From the NCBI RefSeq assembly GCF_000247815.1, contig NC_021674.1:84202147-84266146 (forward strand): a DNA stretch of 64,000 bases. The letters are read 5' to 3'. The translations under genes and the position numbers were made by a program. The notes below the pieces were generated by a model. It was not told where the DNA came from and did no database searches. It saw only the letters and a list, made by a program, of their open reading frames with translations. Shown here piece after piece: positions 38,505 to 50,112 of the stretch (position 1 is its first letter; each line of letters opens with the position of its first letter). The stretch is from Ficedula albicollis (lineage: Eukaryota > Chordata > Aves > Passeriformes > Muscicapidae).

Positions 38505-38672
38505 CTCATAGAACATTAGCTGTAAAATTAGCAAAAAGATTCTATAAAATGCAGATCAGAAGCCACAAAATATGGGTAAGTATTTACTTTACTCATAGAA
38601 CATTAGCTGTAAAATTAGCAAAAAGATTTTATAAAATGCAGATCAGAAGCCACAAATTATGGGTAAGTATTT
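38505..38672. repeat. Two-copy tandem duplication, unit 87 bp (29 codons), open in one frame
   Basis: Copy 1 is 38505-38591; copy 2 starts at 38592 and matches to 38672. Differences: gattCtat/gattTtat, cacaaaAtatgg/cacaaaTtatgg. The unit is a multiple of three, and the plus frame containing CATAGAACATTAGCTG stays open through both copies, with TGG-GTAAGT after each. That could mimic an exon plus donor, but composition is AT-driven and no homology is recognised. Confidence 0.92.
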
Positions 38673-39756
38673 CATCCAACTCTCAGTTTTTCCAGAATGT
38701 GCAAATTCTTCACTTACCTTGAATGTCTAAGAAATGCATAATGCAGGAAAATAAACACCCTGAAGCTGAAAACTTTTCAAGGACTTGAAACAATCTCAAA
38801 AAATTATTGAAATCACACCTACCCATGCTAGAATAGAAGCATTGCCTAAAGAATTTTCCTTCAGTGGCATGAAAATAGTAGCTAATGTGTTTATACAACC
38901 TACGTATATGTTACTGAGAACCTCTGATTACAATAAAAATATGCAGACTTTTTATAGATCTATCAGATTAGAGGTTTACCATAACACGCTCAGATAAATC
39001 ACTTCCAAGTCATATTATTGTTTAAACATTCCAACCGTTCAGACTAAATCCTTCTTTAATAGAAAACCAAACAACCCAGCTGGACCAGTGTCTAAGCACT
39101 TCCTCAAAGCCTTAGTGCTTCCAGAGCTACTCCCCTGCTACAGCGGATTGTAAAACCAGTAATTTATCATAGGCATAGACATGATTCAGATGAAATACAG
39201 CTCCAGAGTATTACATCTCTGTGAAAAACTCAAGTGAAGCCAGAGTGCAGCCAAGCCTTAATTCCCCTCTGGATGTGGCCCGTGAAATGCTAGAAACGCA
39301 AACAAATTTAATTAAATCAATGCTAATCCCCAGAAAAACAGATGGAACTGAGGCATTTATTTCCCAGATATTTTCAGGAGAGGTAATTAGCCCACAAACC
39401 AACCTGCAAGATAACTAGTGGGAAGGAGATGGCACTCTTGGTGCTCCCTTAAGGAAGGGCAGTAAGACAGATCTTGGCTAAGACCTCCAAGTTCTCCAGG
39501 GAGACTCAAGGAGAGTCATTTTAAAGTAGCAAGAGTGACACCAATGAAATCCACTGAATGTATGTTACTTCAGCAAAGCTTCACACAGTGTCCAGAATGC
39601 TTCTGCCACACCATGGTTGAGGTCTCAGACCTGAAATGACCCAGAATTATCTGTCTGGCTCCCACCTGGTGATTCAGGAGCTCACAGGGCTAGCAGAGGC
39701 ACCGTCAATCTGAATCTTTTGCTTAACTGTGAAAATAGCCTTGGCTATTTGTTTTT
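38673..39756. other. Unique non-coding sequence
   Basis: Contains a compact block at about 39220-39400 with TTTAATTAAAT and an open frame on both strands. I cannot tell a conserved element from chance without alignment. Confidence 0.5.
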
Positions 39757-39957
39757 GAAAAACAAACCCACAAAAACAAACCAAAACCAAAACCAAAACC
39801 AAAACCAAACCAAACCAAACCAAACCAAAACAAACCAAAACAAAACAAAACAAAACAAAACAAAACAAAACAAAACAAAACAAAACAAAACAAAACAAAG
39901 CAAAACAAAACAAACAAACAAAAAAAAAAACAAAAACAGAACAGAACAAAAAAAAAC
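39757..39957. repeat. AAACC/AAAAC microsatellite
   Basis: About 200 bp of imperfect pentamer and hexamer repeats: AACCAA-type units first (about 39780-39832), then nearly pure AAAAC units (39833-39910), then a degraded A-rich tail. The frames reading through it as Gln/Asn/Thr/Lys repeats (plus) or Phe/Cys/Leu/Val (minus) are artefacts. Confidence 0.95.
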
Positions 39958-42900
39958 CCCAAACAATTTTTTAAAAAACAATGGAAGCCCATAAACATAA
40001 TTTAGGAAGTTCAGAAAATTTTGCCAACAATTACTACTACTATGACTAAGGTTGCTACTACTACTACTACTACTATTTTCTCTTTTTTTTTCTACTTTTC
40101 CCCTAAAAATTTTCCACTGCACACGGTAATAAGACAGACAAATCAAGAAAAATATTTAGCCTGATCCATTGTTAATGCCCACTGTACTAAAAATGCTCTG
40201 CACCTATTATATCAGCCTCCAACTAGAGGTGTTAAGATGCAGGCATTTATAAATTCAGCCTCAAAAAATCATCATTACATTAGATTATTTTGCCCAAGCC
40301 AGGAAAATTTCTAGCTAAAATTATACAAGAAATGTTGTGTAGAACAGGTGATAGAATCAGGCACAATATTCCATCAAATATATCCTGTTAAGCTACATTA
40401 AAACTTTGCTTAAGTTCAGGATCATTTATTTTCTATTTGGGGTATTCTCTACTCTTGTCTTAGCTTTCACTGAGGCACCCACAGAGATGGGGAGGTCTTT
40501 GACTCTTTGTGGCTCTTTATTCAGACCCCAGTGAGGGATAGGAGGAGTTACACTTATTTGTACTAATACAATGACATTGCATACATCAGCCATGGATTAT
40601 GTTTGCCATCTTAGAAATTCCTTTAGAGATTGCTAAAGGTAATTTCTAGAATCATATACAAACAGAACTGGTATGAGTAATAATGCTTTACAGTGGACAG
40701 TATATCTATATGTATTTTATATAAATACTTTGGGATGAATTCTCTTATAATGAAAGAAGATATGACTCCTTTGATGCCAAAGAGACTGAATACATTTACC
40801 AGTGTGTAGAACTAAGCATTTTAAAATTTTAATCAGGAAAGGAGCACATCATTGCTGCCATCAATTCAATTATTATTATTAAATTTTTGAATAATTTCCT
40901 TTTTCTTTTTTTTAATTATTTCTTGTGTTTTAAAAATTAACAATGTAAACAAACCAATAGTTATGAGCTAGGGCATAAATACACTTTCAAGATTATTTCT
41001 GCTGCCTGTATCTACAGATCTGTGTTTGCAAGGTTCTAATAATTCTTGAGGGATGATCTTTTTTAAAAAAACACAAATTGGATCAGTGCAGGTAAATTCA
41101 AACAATCTCTTTGAATCCAAAAGTAAGATCCTTATTCTAGTCTTATGTAAACAAACTTAAAACAGTCCTTATATTTTCTACAAATAAATTATCACCTATG
41201 CTTCAGGAACTGCTGGAAAGATGATAAAGATGATTCCTGAAAATCCACTTAATAAGAGAAAGACACAGAGAGACTGTTCAAAGGTTCAAATTTGCTTTCG
41301 TTCTTCAGGATTGAAACTTTCAAATAGATTTTATTAAGAGAAAAAAAAGTTGTATGGTGAAACATCAATGACTAAAAAGCAGCAGAGAGGCCTGTACAAT
41401 AAGGGATGTCCCCAGAGCTCACTGACATTTCCAGCTCAGAAGAAATATGTCATGGATTCCTTTTTTATTATTGTTTTTGTGGAAAGTAGGAATTTTATAA
41501 ATCCTAGAAATATACTGAAGCTAAGCAAGTAATGACAGTCGGTCTTAATAACATCAGGGTACCATGAAATTTTTAATAACAATTCACATTCACTGTAGAG
41601 CCATCTCATGCTGAAAACAGAACTTTCCTTTGCTGGTGTTTTTATTCAGATCATTAACTAAGACTTGAAGTTGTCTTGTCTGATACCTAAGGGGAAAAAA
41701 AAAACCAAACCAAAAACACCCCCCCAAAAAAATAAAAAAGGAGAAAAAAAATAAAAAGAAAACTACTTCTTCCTTGCAAGAAAGAAAATCTATACCATTA
41801 TGACTCAATCCAGCACTGGCATGCACCTTTTGAAGGTATGGTCAGCAGCTGTGCACAAGAACAGCTTTCCAGTTTTGAACTCTTTGTGGTCCTTCTCTTA
41901 CGACCATAAAAGCACAGTTTTTACATATTTGTCCTCCCACTACTGCCTTGAGAGAGGAAAGTTTTATGGCAATGAGCTAGACTGATCAACAAAGCTCCAG
42001 ATCATCAAAGGCTTTTAAGCCTCTAACTCCCCCTCACTGCAGCCTTGGCCATCTGACCCAAGGACTCTGCTGAAGGTCATGCAGTTGTCTGTAGATGAGC
42101 ACAGAATTCGGCCCAGCTTTCTAGATTGCCAGAATACTGGTCTAATTACACTTCCCCAAATCCTTATGCCTTAAGTAGACTGCTGAGATGATTTTCCTGT
42201 ATGAGCAGTACTCTGACTTTTAAACATAGATACATCCTGTCACTTTAAAGCTACACACCGTTTAATTGCAAAAATACAGGAGGTGGGAGCTGGCTGGTTT
42301 CAGCCAGTTTCAATTAGCTTTAATGTTGCATTGGTCTGGATTATTTCAATTAGAGCCTCATTCAGCATTCCTATTCAGATAACAATTTTCTTTGTATTTT
42401 ATAAGGCGATATTTGCATGCATGTCAGGCAATTTTCTGCATTGCCTGCACCCACCCCAGCCTCTCCTGTGTACACCTGTTATGTCTCAGGCGCCCTCAGT
42501 GTGTTTAGTTGCAGTCTCTGATTTGGTCATTAGATGTCCCTGCACACTTGGGAGGATTCTGCACGAGGTGTAGTTCCTGGTAAACAAGACAAAGCTGAAC
42601 TAGGTCAGTTCTGGGAAGTCTGCTTGCTGTGTTTATGCTTGATACTATCCTGTTAACAGGTCTCCTCTTTAAGAAGGCCGGTTGTTTACCATTTTGAAGA
42701 TGTAATCCAGTGTTTACATATCCAGAAATATCAGCTAGCTAATCTCAGTTAAATAGCATCATTCCTTCCATTCAGTAGGACAAGATGCTGTTGACTGTCA
42801 GCTCCTGCAGTTTGTCCAGTTTACACTAATATCTTTACCAATGGCAGCTAAAGATGCAATTTGTTTGTTCGTGTGCCATAAACATATTGGTACTTTCCCT

Positions 42901-42991
42901 CTCCACTTGAGTCCGTGCCTTTGGACAGCTCTGGCATTTGCTCTCTACTCATTTTCCTTATGCAATATGCAGTCTCCAGAATTATGAACTA
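39958..42991. other. Unique non-coding sequence with a small (TAC)n tract
   Basis: A (TAC/ACT)n tract occurs in two parts at 40031-40042 and 40054-40075. The section 42280-42480 contains several CAATTAG/TTTAATTG-type homeodomain-like motifs and TTTGCATGCATG, and could be a conserved non-coding element; this is a guess from composition. Confidence 0.5.
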
Positions 42992-43074
42992 ATTTCTGTG
43001 GGGAAGAAAAGCCTTTGGTTTTCTCATAAGTAGATTCTGTGGGGGTGAAAGCCTGTTGATTTTCTCATAAGCTG
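42992..43074. repeat. Diverged two-copy tandem repeat, unit about 42 bp
   Basis: 'ttctgtgggg...aaagcct...ttctcataag' occurs at 42994-43030 and again at 43035-43070, with several substitutions and a small length difference. Older than the other pairs. Confidence 0.75.
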
Positions 43075-44433
43075 TGGTTTCTCATTAGATGGGATTTCTG
43101 GACTCAGCAATTTTATAACTGATCCCCTCTCAAATTTAACTACAAATTAGTTAAGCCTTACAAAAATAAGAAACAAATCTTAAAATACAAACTCCGGTGT
43201 AAAAGAACTACACACTGGTCCCCTTGAGACTGTAAATAACTTCTACAGGAGCACCAACTGCACAGTTAAAGTAGAAAAGGCCCATTTCATTACATCAAAA
43301 GAACTGATATTATCTGTTCTGTCAGCAGAAGGAATGCTTTTTTGTAATGCACTCAACAAAAAGGAATTTTCAGAATTGACCATCAGTATCAAAGTATCCA
43401 TTCTGTATTTGTGGATGGGAAATAAATCTCACAAAAACAGGTGAGAAAAGGTGCTTTACTTCTCTATCAAGTGACAAACTGAAAGAATGCTGTTACAATA
43501 TTGTTGCATTCCCTAGTGCTTCAGTAGCTGTCATTTAATTTCACAAAGTTCTTTTATATTATGAAGTAGAAATATATACAGAAGCATAAGAATTCCCTGG
43601 TATTAAATTCTTTTTTTCTGTAAGAAATGTAAAAAAAGCAAGAACTGTAGAAACTATTCTAATTGCATTCCAATAGCAAAAAGATTTTTAGTGAACCTTT
43701 TACTTGCTGCTCTTTTCACTATTTTTATATTCTGTATAATATGACATAAGTAAACTATATATTACGAAAGAGATTCTGAGAAACTTCTGGTTCATTATAT
43801 ATTCTCATTCCAAATTTGCACCAACTTTTGCAAAGGTCAGATGCATTTGTATTCTTGTGTAAAAAATTTTAAGATGTCTCTGAAACTACAACCTACTTTT
43901 ACAATCCAGTCACAGTCCAGAAAAAATACAAATCGTGAATCCAAAACAAATTGCTAGTTTGTCTTAGCATCCTATTTCTACTCTGTCTTTGCCACTTATT
44001 TATCATTCTAAGGTTTCTACCTCTGTAAATCATAGCTGACAATCTAAAAAATCATGTATTGAAGTGGAAAACTATGAAGATAAAAAAGGAACATACCCAG
44101 GGCTTCAGTCAAACACATGAATGTAAGCTACACTCTGCTCAAAAATTGATTATGAGTTTTTATGAAGCTGATCATGTACTTTAAGTCAATTATATATCAT
44201 TTTGTAGAAATCAAGCCAAAACCATGATGGAATCAAGTCCTTTGTACACAAGTACACTTGGCAGACTTAGTTACAGGACCCTTCAGATTATAGCTCTCCA
44301 TCTGTTGTGTGTTAATGGGAATTAGAATAAAGCTAATTTAAGAGCTGAAAGGCAATGCACTTTCACTAAAAAAGCACAAATCCAGTCTACTAAGACGGTT
44401 ACAAGAAGTCTCAGTAATGCAAATATAAGATAC
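43075..44433. other. Unique non-coding sequence
   Basis: No feature recognised; lies downstream of the minus-strand two-exon candidate, so it could hold its 3' UTR. Confidence 0.45.
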
Positions 44434-44556
44434 TTATCTGCTCTTGCTGGATCTGTGCAATTTTCTGGAAGGAGAAGCTTTCTTTCCTTGCAGCAGAAGC
44501 TCTGTCTTCAGTCTCTGCAAGTTTTCAGAAGAACTGTCTGCACCAATGTCTGAGTT
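44434..44556 (-). CDS. Candidate terminal coding exon, unrecognised small protein
   Basis: On the minus strand a T-rich stretch and CTATAG acceptor are followed immediately by a 40-codon frame ending in TAA (stop at 44436-44434). The upstream in-frame codon is the TAG of the acceptor itself, so the frame opens exactly at the splice site. The peptide starts NSDIGADSSSENLQRLKTEL and ends in a Lys/Arg/Ser-rich tail (SRKLHRSSKSR). It looks like a short amphipathic helix plus a basic C terminus. The exon begins in phase 0, matching the donor of the candidate start exon at 44972-45022; the intervening intron would be 415 bp. I do not recognise the protein. It could instead be the last exon of a larger gene or a chance frame. 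Confidence 0.35.
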   Translation of the reverse strand, partial: NSDIGADSSSENLQRLKTELLLQGKKASPSRKLHRSSKSR

Positions 44557-44971
44557 CTATAGAAGAAAATTATTAAGTCCCATGTGGGACTTTTCAGTTA
44601 GTTTTACAAAACACTTAAACTGACAACTATTCTACAGCACACTGTTCTTTGTGGAAAGTAATATAATTTAATGAATGCAATAAAATTAAGCATGTAACAT
44701 AATTCATAGCAATTTAAATTTATGTGCCATTAACTGCTTTCCTGCAGAAAAGCAAAATATAATTTGAAAACATTTCTCCTCCATTGTGAATAAAGACCCA
44801 GTTTTGAAGTAATGATGATACATTACAGAAACATTTCTGTACTTTTTGGTAGGCTCTAGAATATTGAATAAGGAGCTCTGTATCTTTGCTTTATGCTTCT
44901 CAATCATCCTTATGGTGAGAGACAATACATTGTCTTACATAAAAGTGTTATTTGTCAGGTAAATCACTTAC

Positions 44972-45022
44972 ACCTAGGTCTAGGTATATGCCATCAGCAT
45001 TCTTCCTCACAGTGAATTCCAT
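44972..45022 (-). CDS. Candidate start exon, 17 codons (MEFTVRKNADGIYLDLG)
   Basis: Minus strand. The ATG (45022-45020) sits in a strong initiation context (AAAATGG). Seventeen codons follow, ending at GGT with a consensus GTAAGT donor (44971 downwards). A TAG lies three codons upstream in frame, so the ATG is the likely start. Phase 0 at the donor joins cleanly to the phase-0 exon at 44556, giving a 57-residue acidic-then-basic protein without a signal peptide or membrane segment. No homologue comes to mind. An alternative is an internal exon using the AG of GATTAG as acceptor, but that site lacks a pyrimidine tract. Confidence 0.33.
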
Positions 45023-47744
45023 TTTTATCTAATCTGTTCCCATGCAGCACAAGTGGCTCAAATATAGCTTCCACAAATCCAGCAGTGAAATGTTTTTATT
45101 CAACAGTTTTGCTTATTTATTTGTTTTGCTGTGAAATTTGCTGGGTAAGCACCGTTTCCAAGGTACATCAGGAAATCAATGTCAAAAGTCCTGGTGGGAC
45201 AATTCTAATGCATTTGAAATTTTTTATCATGGTATTTATCTATCTTACCGTCATTATCAGGAATCTTTTCACATATGTGATAAGACTTTGTTACTGCATT
45301 AGAAAATTGAATACTGATGAGAGGCTATCATATATGATAAAAATTTGATCAGACTGTCATATTGTAGCAGATTTCACAGCTGACATAGGAATACTGGCAG
45401 TGGTCCTATTCATGGATTTGTAAAGTATGTGTAAGGTTGGAACTCAGTCCATCTCTGCATTACTCTTTGCAAAGTTCTAGGATATTTTAAGTAAAAATTA
45501 CATCTGTTTCCTGAGTGCTACTTATAGAATCAAGTTCCATTGCTTTCTATCGTTTCTATTTTTCTCGTTGTTGCTATTAAGTGTTTGCTACTACTGGACC
45601 TCCTATTTCTTCTGTCTCTACTTCTTCCTTATGATCCATTTTATTTCATCACAATATCTGCATTCCAACTTCTTTTTATTTTGTAGGTTTGTTGGGGTTT
45701 TTACACTTGCTTTTATATTTTACATCGTGCTTCTGGACAGAAACCTAGCCATCATGAGGGATTTTTGCTAATCAGAGTGTGATTGTTTTCTAATCATTTC
45801 CATAGCTCCAAGAACTCATTTTTTTAATTTAAGTAAATTAGCTTCTGTTTTTCTGACCTTCATGAGTCCCAACTTGTTTGGAAATTTTATTACCAGATAT
45901 GTTATACCTTATAGCACAGAGTTTAAAAAAATATGCAACTTTTTTCAAAAGTGGCCACTGATGTCTTCATATACTAACAGTATCACACTTTCTGTGAAAG
46001 TGAGCATCTCACCCTTAAAGCCTTTCTCTGACATAAAAAATGTCCCCCATTTTTGTTGGCAGAGTAGTTGTGGCACATGTCCGCATCCAAATCCAGACAG
46101 CACAAAAACCTGAAACTACAGTCCTGGAAATACCAGCACGGGAAACTGCCCTTCTTGCCAGTTAGAAAGTCTGAATAGCAACAATTTGTACTGCACCCTG
46201 CCCTATATATCTGACCTGAAACCCTGACCTGGAACTGGGATCATCCAGAGACATCCCACAAGCATATTCAGGAAAGCCTTTAGTTCACAAAACCAACAAA
46301 AAAATTGCTTAATAAGTACTGTTCTCTTTTAAAATCAGCTGTCAGTTTGCATTACTACTAACACAGAACCATACCAGATCAGGAATTTTAGCTTAGTGAA
46401 GTATTCTCTTGGGTTCTTCCTAAGTTGTTGGATTTCCCAAAATAGTTAATTCTTTCCAGCCAAGAACAGAGAGTCAAGTCCAAAACTAAGATATACAGAC
46501 ATGTTTTTCATGTATGAAAAGGAGGAAATGAGGAAAAAAGTGGGGAAAAAATATGGAAAGAATAAAGGGAATAATATGGATTTGACAGTCAAGGCAGGAT
46601 AAAATGTTGTTTTCACTTTCTCTTGTAATTTTAGACAATAATATGCTTATCACTTTCCTAGGATAAAGACAAAAGAATTCTTACAAAGCAAGTCTATTTG
46701 ACTGATGAGTGCCTCAAAGGTATTTGAGCAAATTCATCTCATGTAGACCCCACAAATAATTTTCAGAGAAACCCAGGTCCCAGGAAAGCAAGAACTTCTT
46801 CACATGTCATGACCACGCTTGCTCATGTGGAGACTCTAGGACGAGACAAGACAGCTTCTAAAATCCTGCATGGGCTTCCAGAGATGCTAACCTGGGATTT
46901 CACGTGTTCTGCTCATTAAATAAGGATGACCATGCTTGTTTTAAATTAGTTAATTAAGTCACTGCTAAAAACTTAATATGGAGCTTTGCTTTTTTTTTCC
47001 TCATCTCTCTTTTCTGAGCAGTGCTGAGTGTGTGCTGCTACAGCTTCAACACTAGCTGCACATAAACACAGATGGACTTTTGGAACGGCTACACAAGTTA
47101 CAGAAGTTCTCAAAATGCACATTCAAGCAGAAAACAGAGGCATCTGTGGTAAATGAAGGAAACACAGGGCAGTGACATCTTCCAAAGACACTGTTCTTTT
47201 TCTTTCATCCCAAGTTATTCAAGTTGTTTGAAGAGATAAGGTGAAGGTAATGCTGAGTCCTCGCGTGTGAAGATAGGTAAAGAGACCTGTTTGTTTTAAA
47301 GTGCTGGTCTAGAAAATTCCCCTGGAACATTTCCATGGACTCTAGCACCCAGGAAAGCATCTGAGCCCAAACAAAGGTTCCAGCCTGATGAGAATGTGAG
47401 CACTTTCACAAAAAATACCTTTTTGCAGAAGCAGAATGTCAGACAGCAGTAAAACAGCTGCCACTAACACCTTCGAGACATGGCACCCTCAAGACAGCCT
47501 CTGATGACCTTCAAATAAAGTGTGACAGTAGCATTTATTTGTTACCAGTGTGTTTATGAAAGTGGGGCTTGTACAATACACACACAGCATCCCTATTCCA
47601 TGACAGCTTCTTATCTAAATAGACAGGCAGATAAAAGCTAGAGAGAGGATTAAGCACACAAGCAGAGCAAGAGGAGTAAGAGCTGGCAAATTTCATGTCA
47701 GCTCACCTACTTTTGTTTACTTGTCCTTTGGGCAGAGTTTAATT
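45023..47744. other. Unique non-coding sequence
   Basis: No feature recognised. Would include the promoter or 5' UTR of the minus-strand candidate; I see no CpG-rich patch there. Confidence 0.45.
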
Positions 47745-47843
47745 AGTAAGGGATTACTTGACAAAAAGACAGAGGACAGGGGATAGATATTAAAAGTAAG
47801 GGATTACTTGACAAAAAGACAGAGGATGGGGGATAGATATTAA
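47745..47843. repeat. Two-copy tandem duplication, unit 50 bp
   Basis: Copy 1 is 47745-47794; copy 2 is 47795-47843, starting AGTAAGGGATTACTTGAC. Two adjacent transitions (ggaCAggg/ggaTGggg). Confidence 0.93.
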
Positions 47844-49734
47844 CGATGGCCAGAGGGAGGGAAGAGAGGCACACAGAGTGAGGCTGAGCTCAGACTCTGT
47901 AAGAAATGAAGCCCAGGAGGTTGCAGAAGGTGGCTGTTCCTAACTGGAGCTGCAAAAAGCAGTCAGATGTCCATGTGTGAACTGTATGGGGACAGAAGCA
48001 CTGCCCTGTCTTGCCTCCAACCAGTGCATAGCACAGAGGCAGCCCTGAATTGATAACAGGACACACAGCCAGCCACTGTGTCTCACACAGGTATGAGGCT
48101 ACACAGAAAACTTGCTGGTTTTAACTTCTTCTGTGCCAAATCAGCCTTGAGCTGCCTCCTCCGAAACCGTTTGTGTGGCTGATCATCAGTGTGATGCAAA
48201 AAGCTGCTGGATCCCAGAGGGAGCCTATTCCCTGCTGTCTCAGACCAGAATGATGAGGAATCCCAGTTCACTGCTCAGTTATCTCAGGGATAAGGTGAGA
48301 AGAACCCACATAACACATCCTCTTCCATCAGCATTAAACAGCATCAAGCTCAGCTGACAGCAGAGCCTGTTTCTGAAGGCTGCATCCTCCAGGGACAGCC
48401 CTCATTGCATTGAGGCATGAAGAAACTGGGGCCACTCTGGGAACCTGAAGGTAGCAATGATGAAAGAGAAATTGAAATTAAAAAGATGTCTGAAAAGGAG
48501 CTAAATAAGCCTTCACAGATGTGATTGTATTTACACAATCTGCTGGGAGGGAGAAGGAAGGTACACAACAGTTGCTTAGTTTCTCCTATAAAATGTAAGC
48601 TATTTTCTAAATTGTAATTTTCTGGTAAATTCTGAAGACAGGAGCTACTTGTATATAGCTGTAGCCACCAGTGAAATGCAAAGGGAAAGATGGAGGAACT
48701 GCCAGCGGATGGTGGTGTTGTATAAGATAAAAGAAATAGTTTCTCATTTTTTACCTTGCAGTTATCTACCAGGGGTAGCTAATAAACACAAGAGTCCTTC
48801 ACTCCACTCATCTTTCAAAATAATGTACCAGAGTGGCTGAAAGCAGCTTCAGGCTTCTCTGAGACACAGAGGAGATGAGAAAACTGCAGAAGGAAGCAAA
48901 ATGAAGTTAGGAGATGGAATGAAATAGGAAGGTCAGAAAGCAGAGAAAGCAGATGGCAACATAGGGAAAAGAGACCAGACGAGAGGCCAGATGGTGACCA
49001 GGGGAAAGAATAAAAAAAAAATGGTACTTGAACAAATAATTGGTTGGAAAATGTGATTTTTAAAAATGAATACAAAATATCAATCAAAGACTGAGAATTT
49101 AGGGTTTATTCTGGACTGAAAGGGAAAGAAAATGGGATTTGTGTACAACTGATTTTCTTTTCAGCTTCTCCCTTCCAGCCAACCATATGCCCCATCAGTG
49201 CATCTCAGGATGCAGGTTTTACACTGGAAGTAACTTAACCACAACTGATCCTATATTGCGAAAATATTTTCGAAGTCCCATCCTGTTACTTTGATCAATT
49301 CTTGCATTCTTCCTGGGGAAGGGTTATCTTTAATTGACAATTTGTATGCACAATATTGTTTGAAATGTTGAAGCCTATTCTAGGAATCACAGAAAAAATG
49401 ATGATAAAAAATAAAAATCTGAACAGGTTATTAACATTAACACCATTTCTAACAATACACAGATCATCACAGATTTCTGTTCCAGACATGAACAGATTCT
49501 ATAGTTTTTTTTCTTTTTATTCAGACTAAACTTTTCCTTCTTTGAAGTATAATTCAGCTTCCTAGACTCCTAATTGTACATGTAATAATTTTTCCTGCTC
49601 TGTGTGTATTATACTCTGAAATCTTTGTGTGTGAATATATTTGCCACATGACAGAAACCCTTTCAAAATACTGTTTGGAGCTGAATGTGCCTTATAGAGG
49701 GCCTGCAGTAATCTGAAGTGCTGCTCACTATGAG
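47844..49734. other. Non-coding or weakly coding-like sequence; open frames on both strands at 48.08-48.30 kb
   Basis: 48083-48300 is GC-richer and open on both strands. The minus frame reads a basic segment (HKRFRRRQLKADLAQKKLK) and the plus frame a Cys-containing one ending at AAG-GTGAGA, a good donor. Neither is recognised. The remainder is unremarkable. Confidence 0.4.
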
Positions 49735-50112
49735 AGTGTCATGGAATGGCTGAGTGAGCAAGGGGCCCATGCTGGTCTCATTGTCCAACCCCAGGAAGAC
49801 CAAGGTCAGCTAGAACAGGCTGCTCAGTTGGGTTTTGTTTATTTCCAAGAATGTAGACCTTACAACCTCTCTGGAGACCCCTGTCCCAGTGTTCAATCAT
49901 TCTTATATTTTAAAAAGTCTGTTCAAATAGAATTTTTTATATTTCATTTTGTAACCATTGCCTCATATCCTTTTGCTTGGCAGCACTGAGGAGCCTGGTC
50001 CTGCCTCCTTCCTCCCTCTCATCAGGTATTTTTAAATGTTGTTGAGTTCCCCCCTGAGTCATCTCTTCTGAAAGCTGAACAATCCCAGCTGTATTCAGCA
50101 TGCAGAGTAATA
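49735..50112 (-). mobile_element. CR1 LINE fragment, 3' part
   Basis: The plus strand reads the reverse complement of the CR1 ORF2 end and 3' UTR: 'tcatggaatggctgagtgagcaag', 'cacaacctctctgg'-type and 'cctgtcccagtgttcaatcat' words, then 'gtaaccattgcctcatatcc', 'gcactgaggagcctgg', 'tcaggtatttttaaatg', and 'cccctgagtcatctcttctgaaagctgaacaatcccagct'. The element is therefore on the minus strand, 3' end at the left. It is diverged by many substitutions and lacks its octamer tail. The 82-codon plus frame at 49741-49989 is antisense to it and not a gene. Confidence 0.85.

Noticed and set aside
39674..40146. Repetitive Phe/Cys/Leu frames and Lys/Asn/Gln/Thr frames
   Set aside because: Translations of the AAAAC-type microsatellite on the two strands, in several frames at once.
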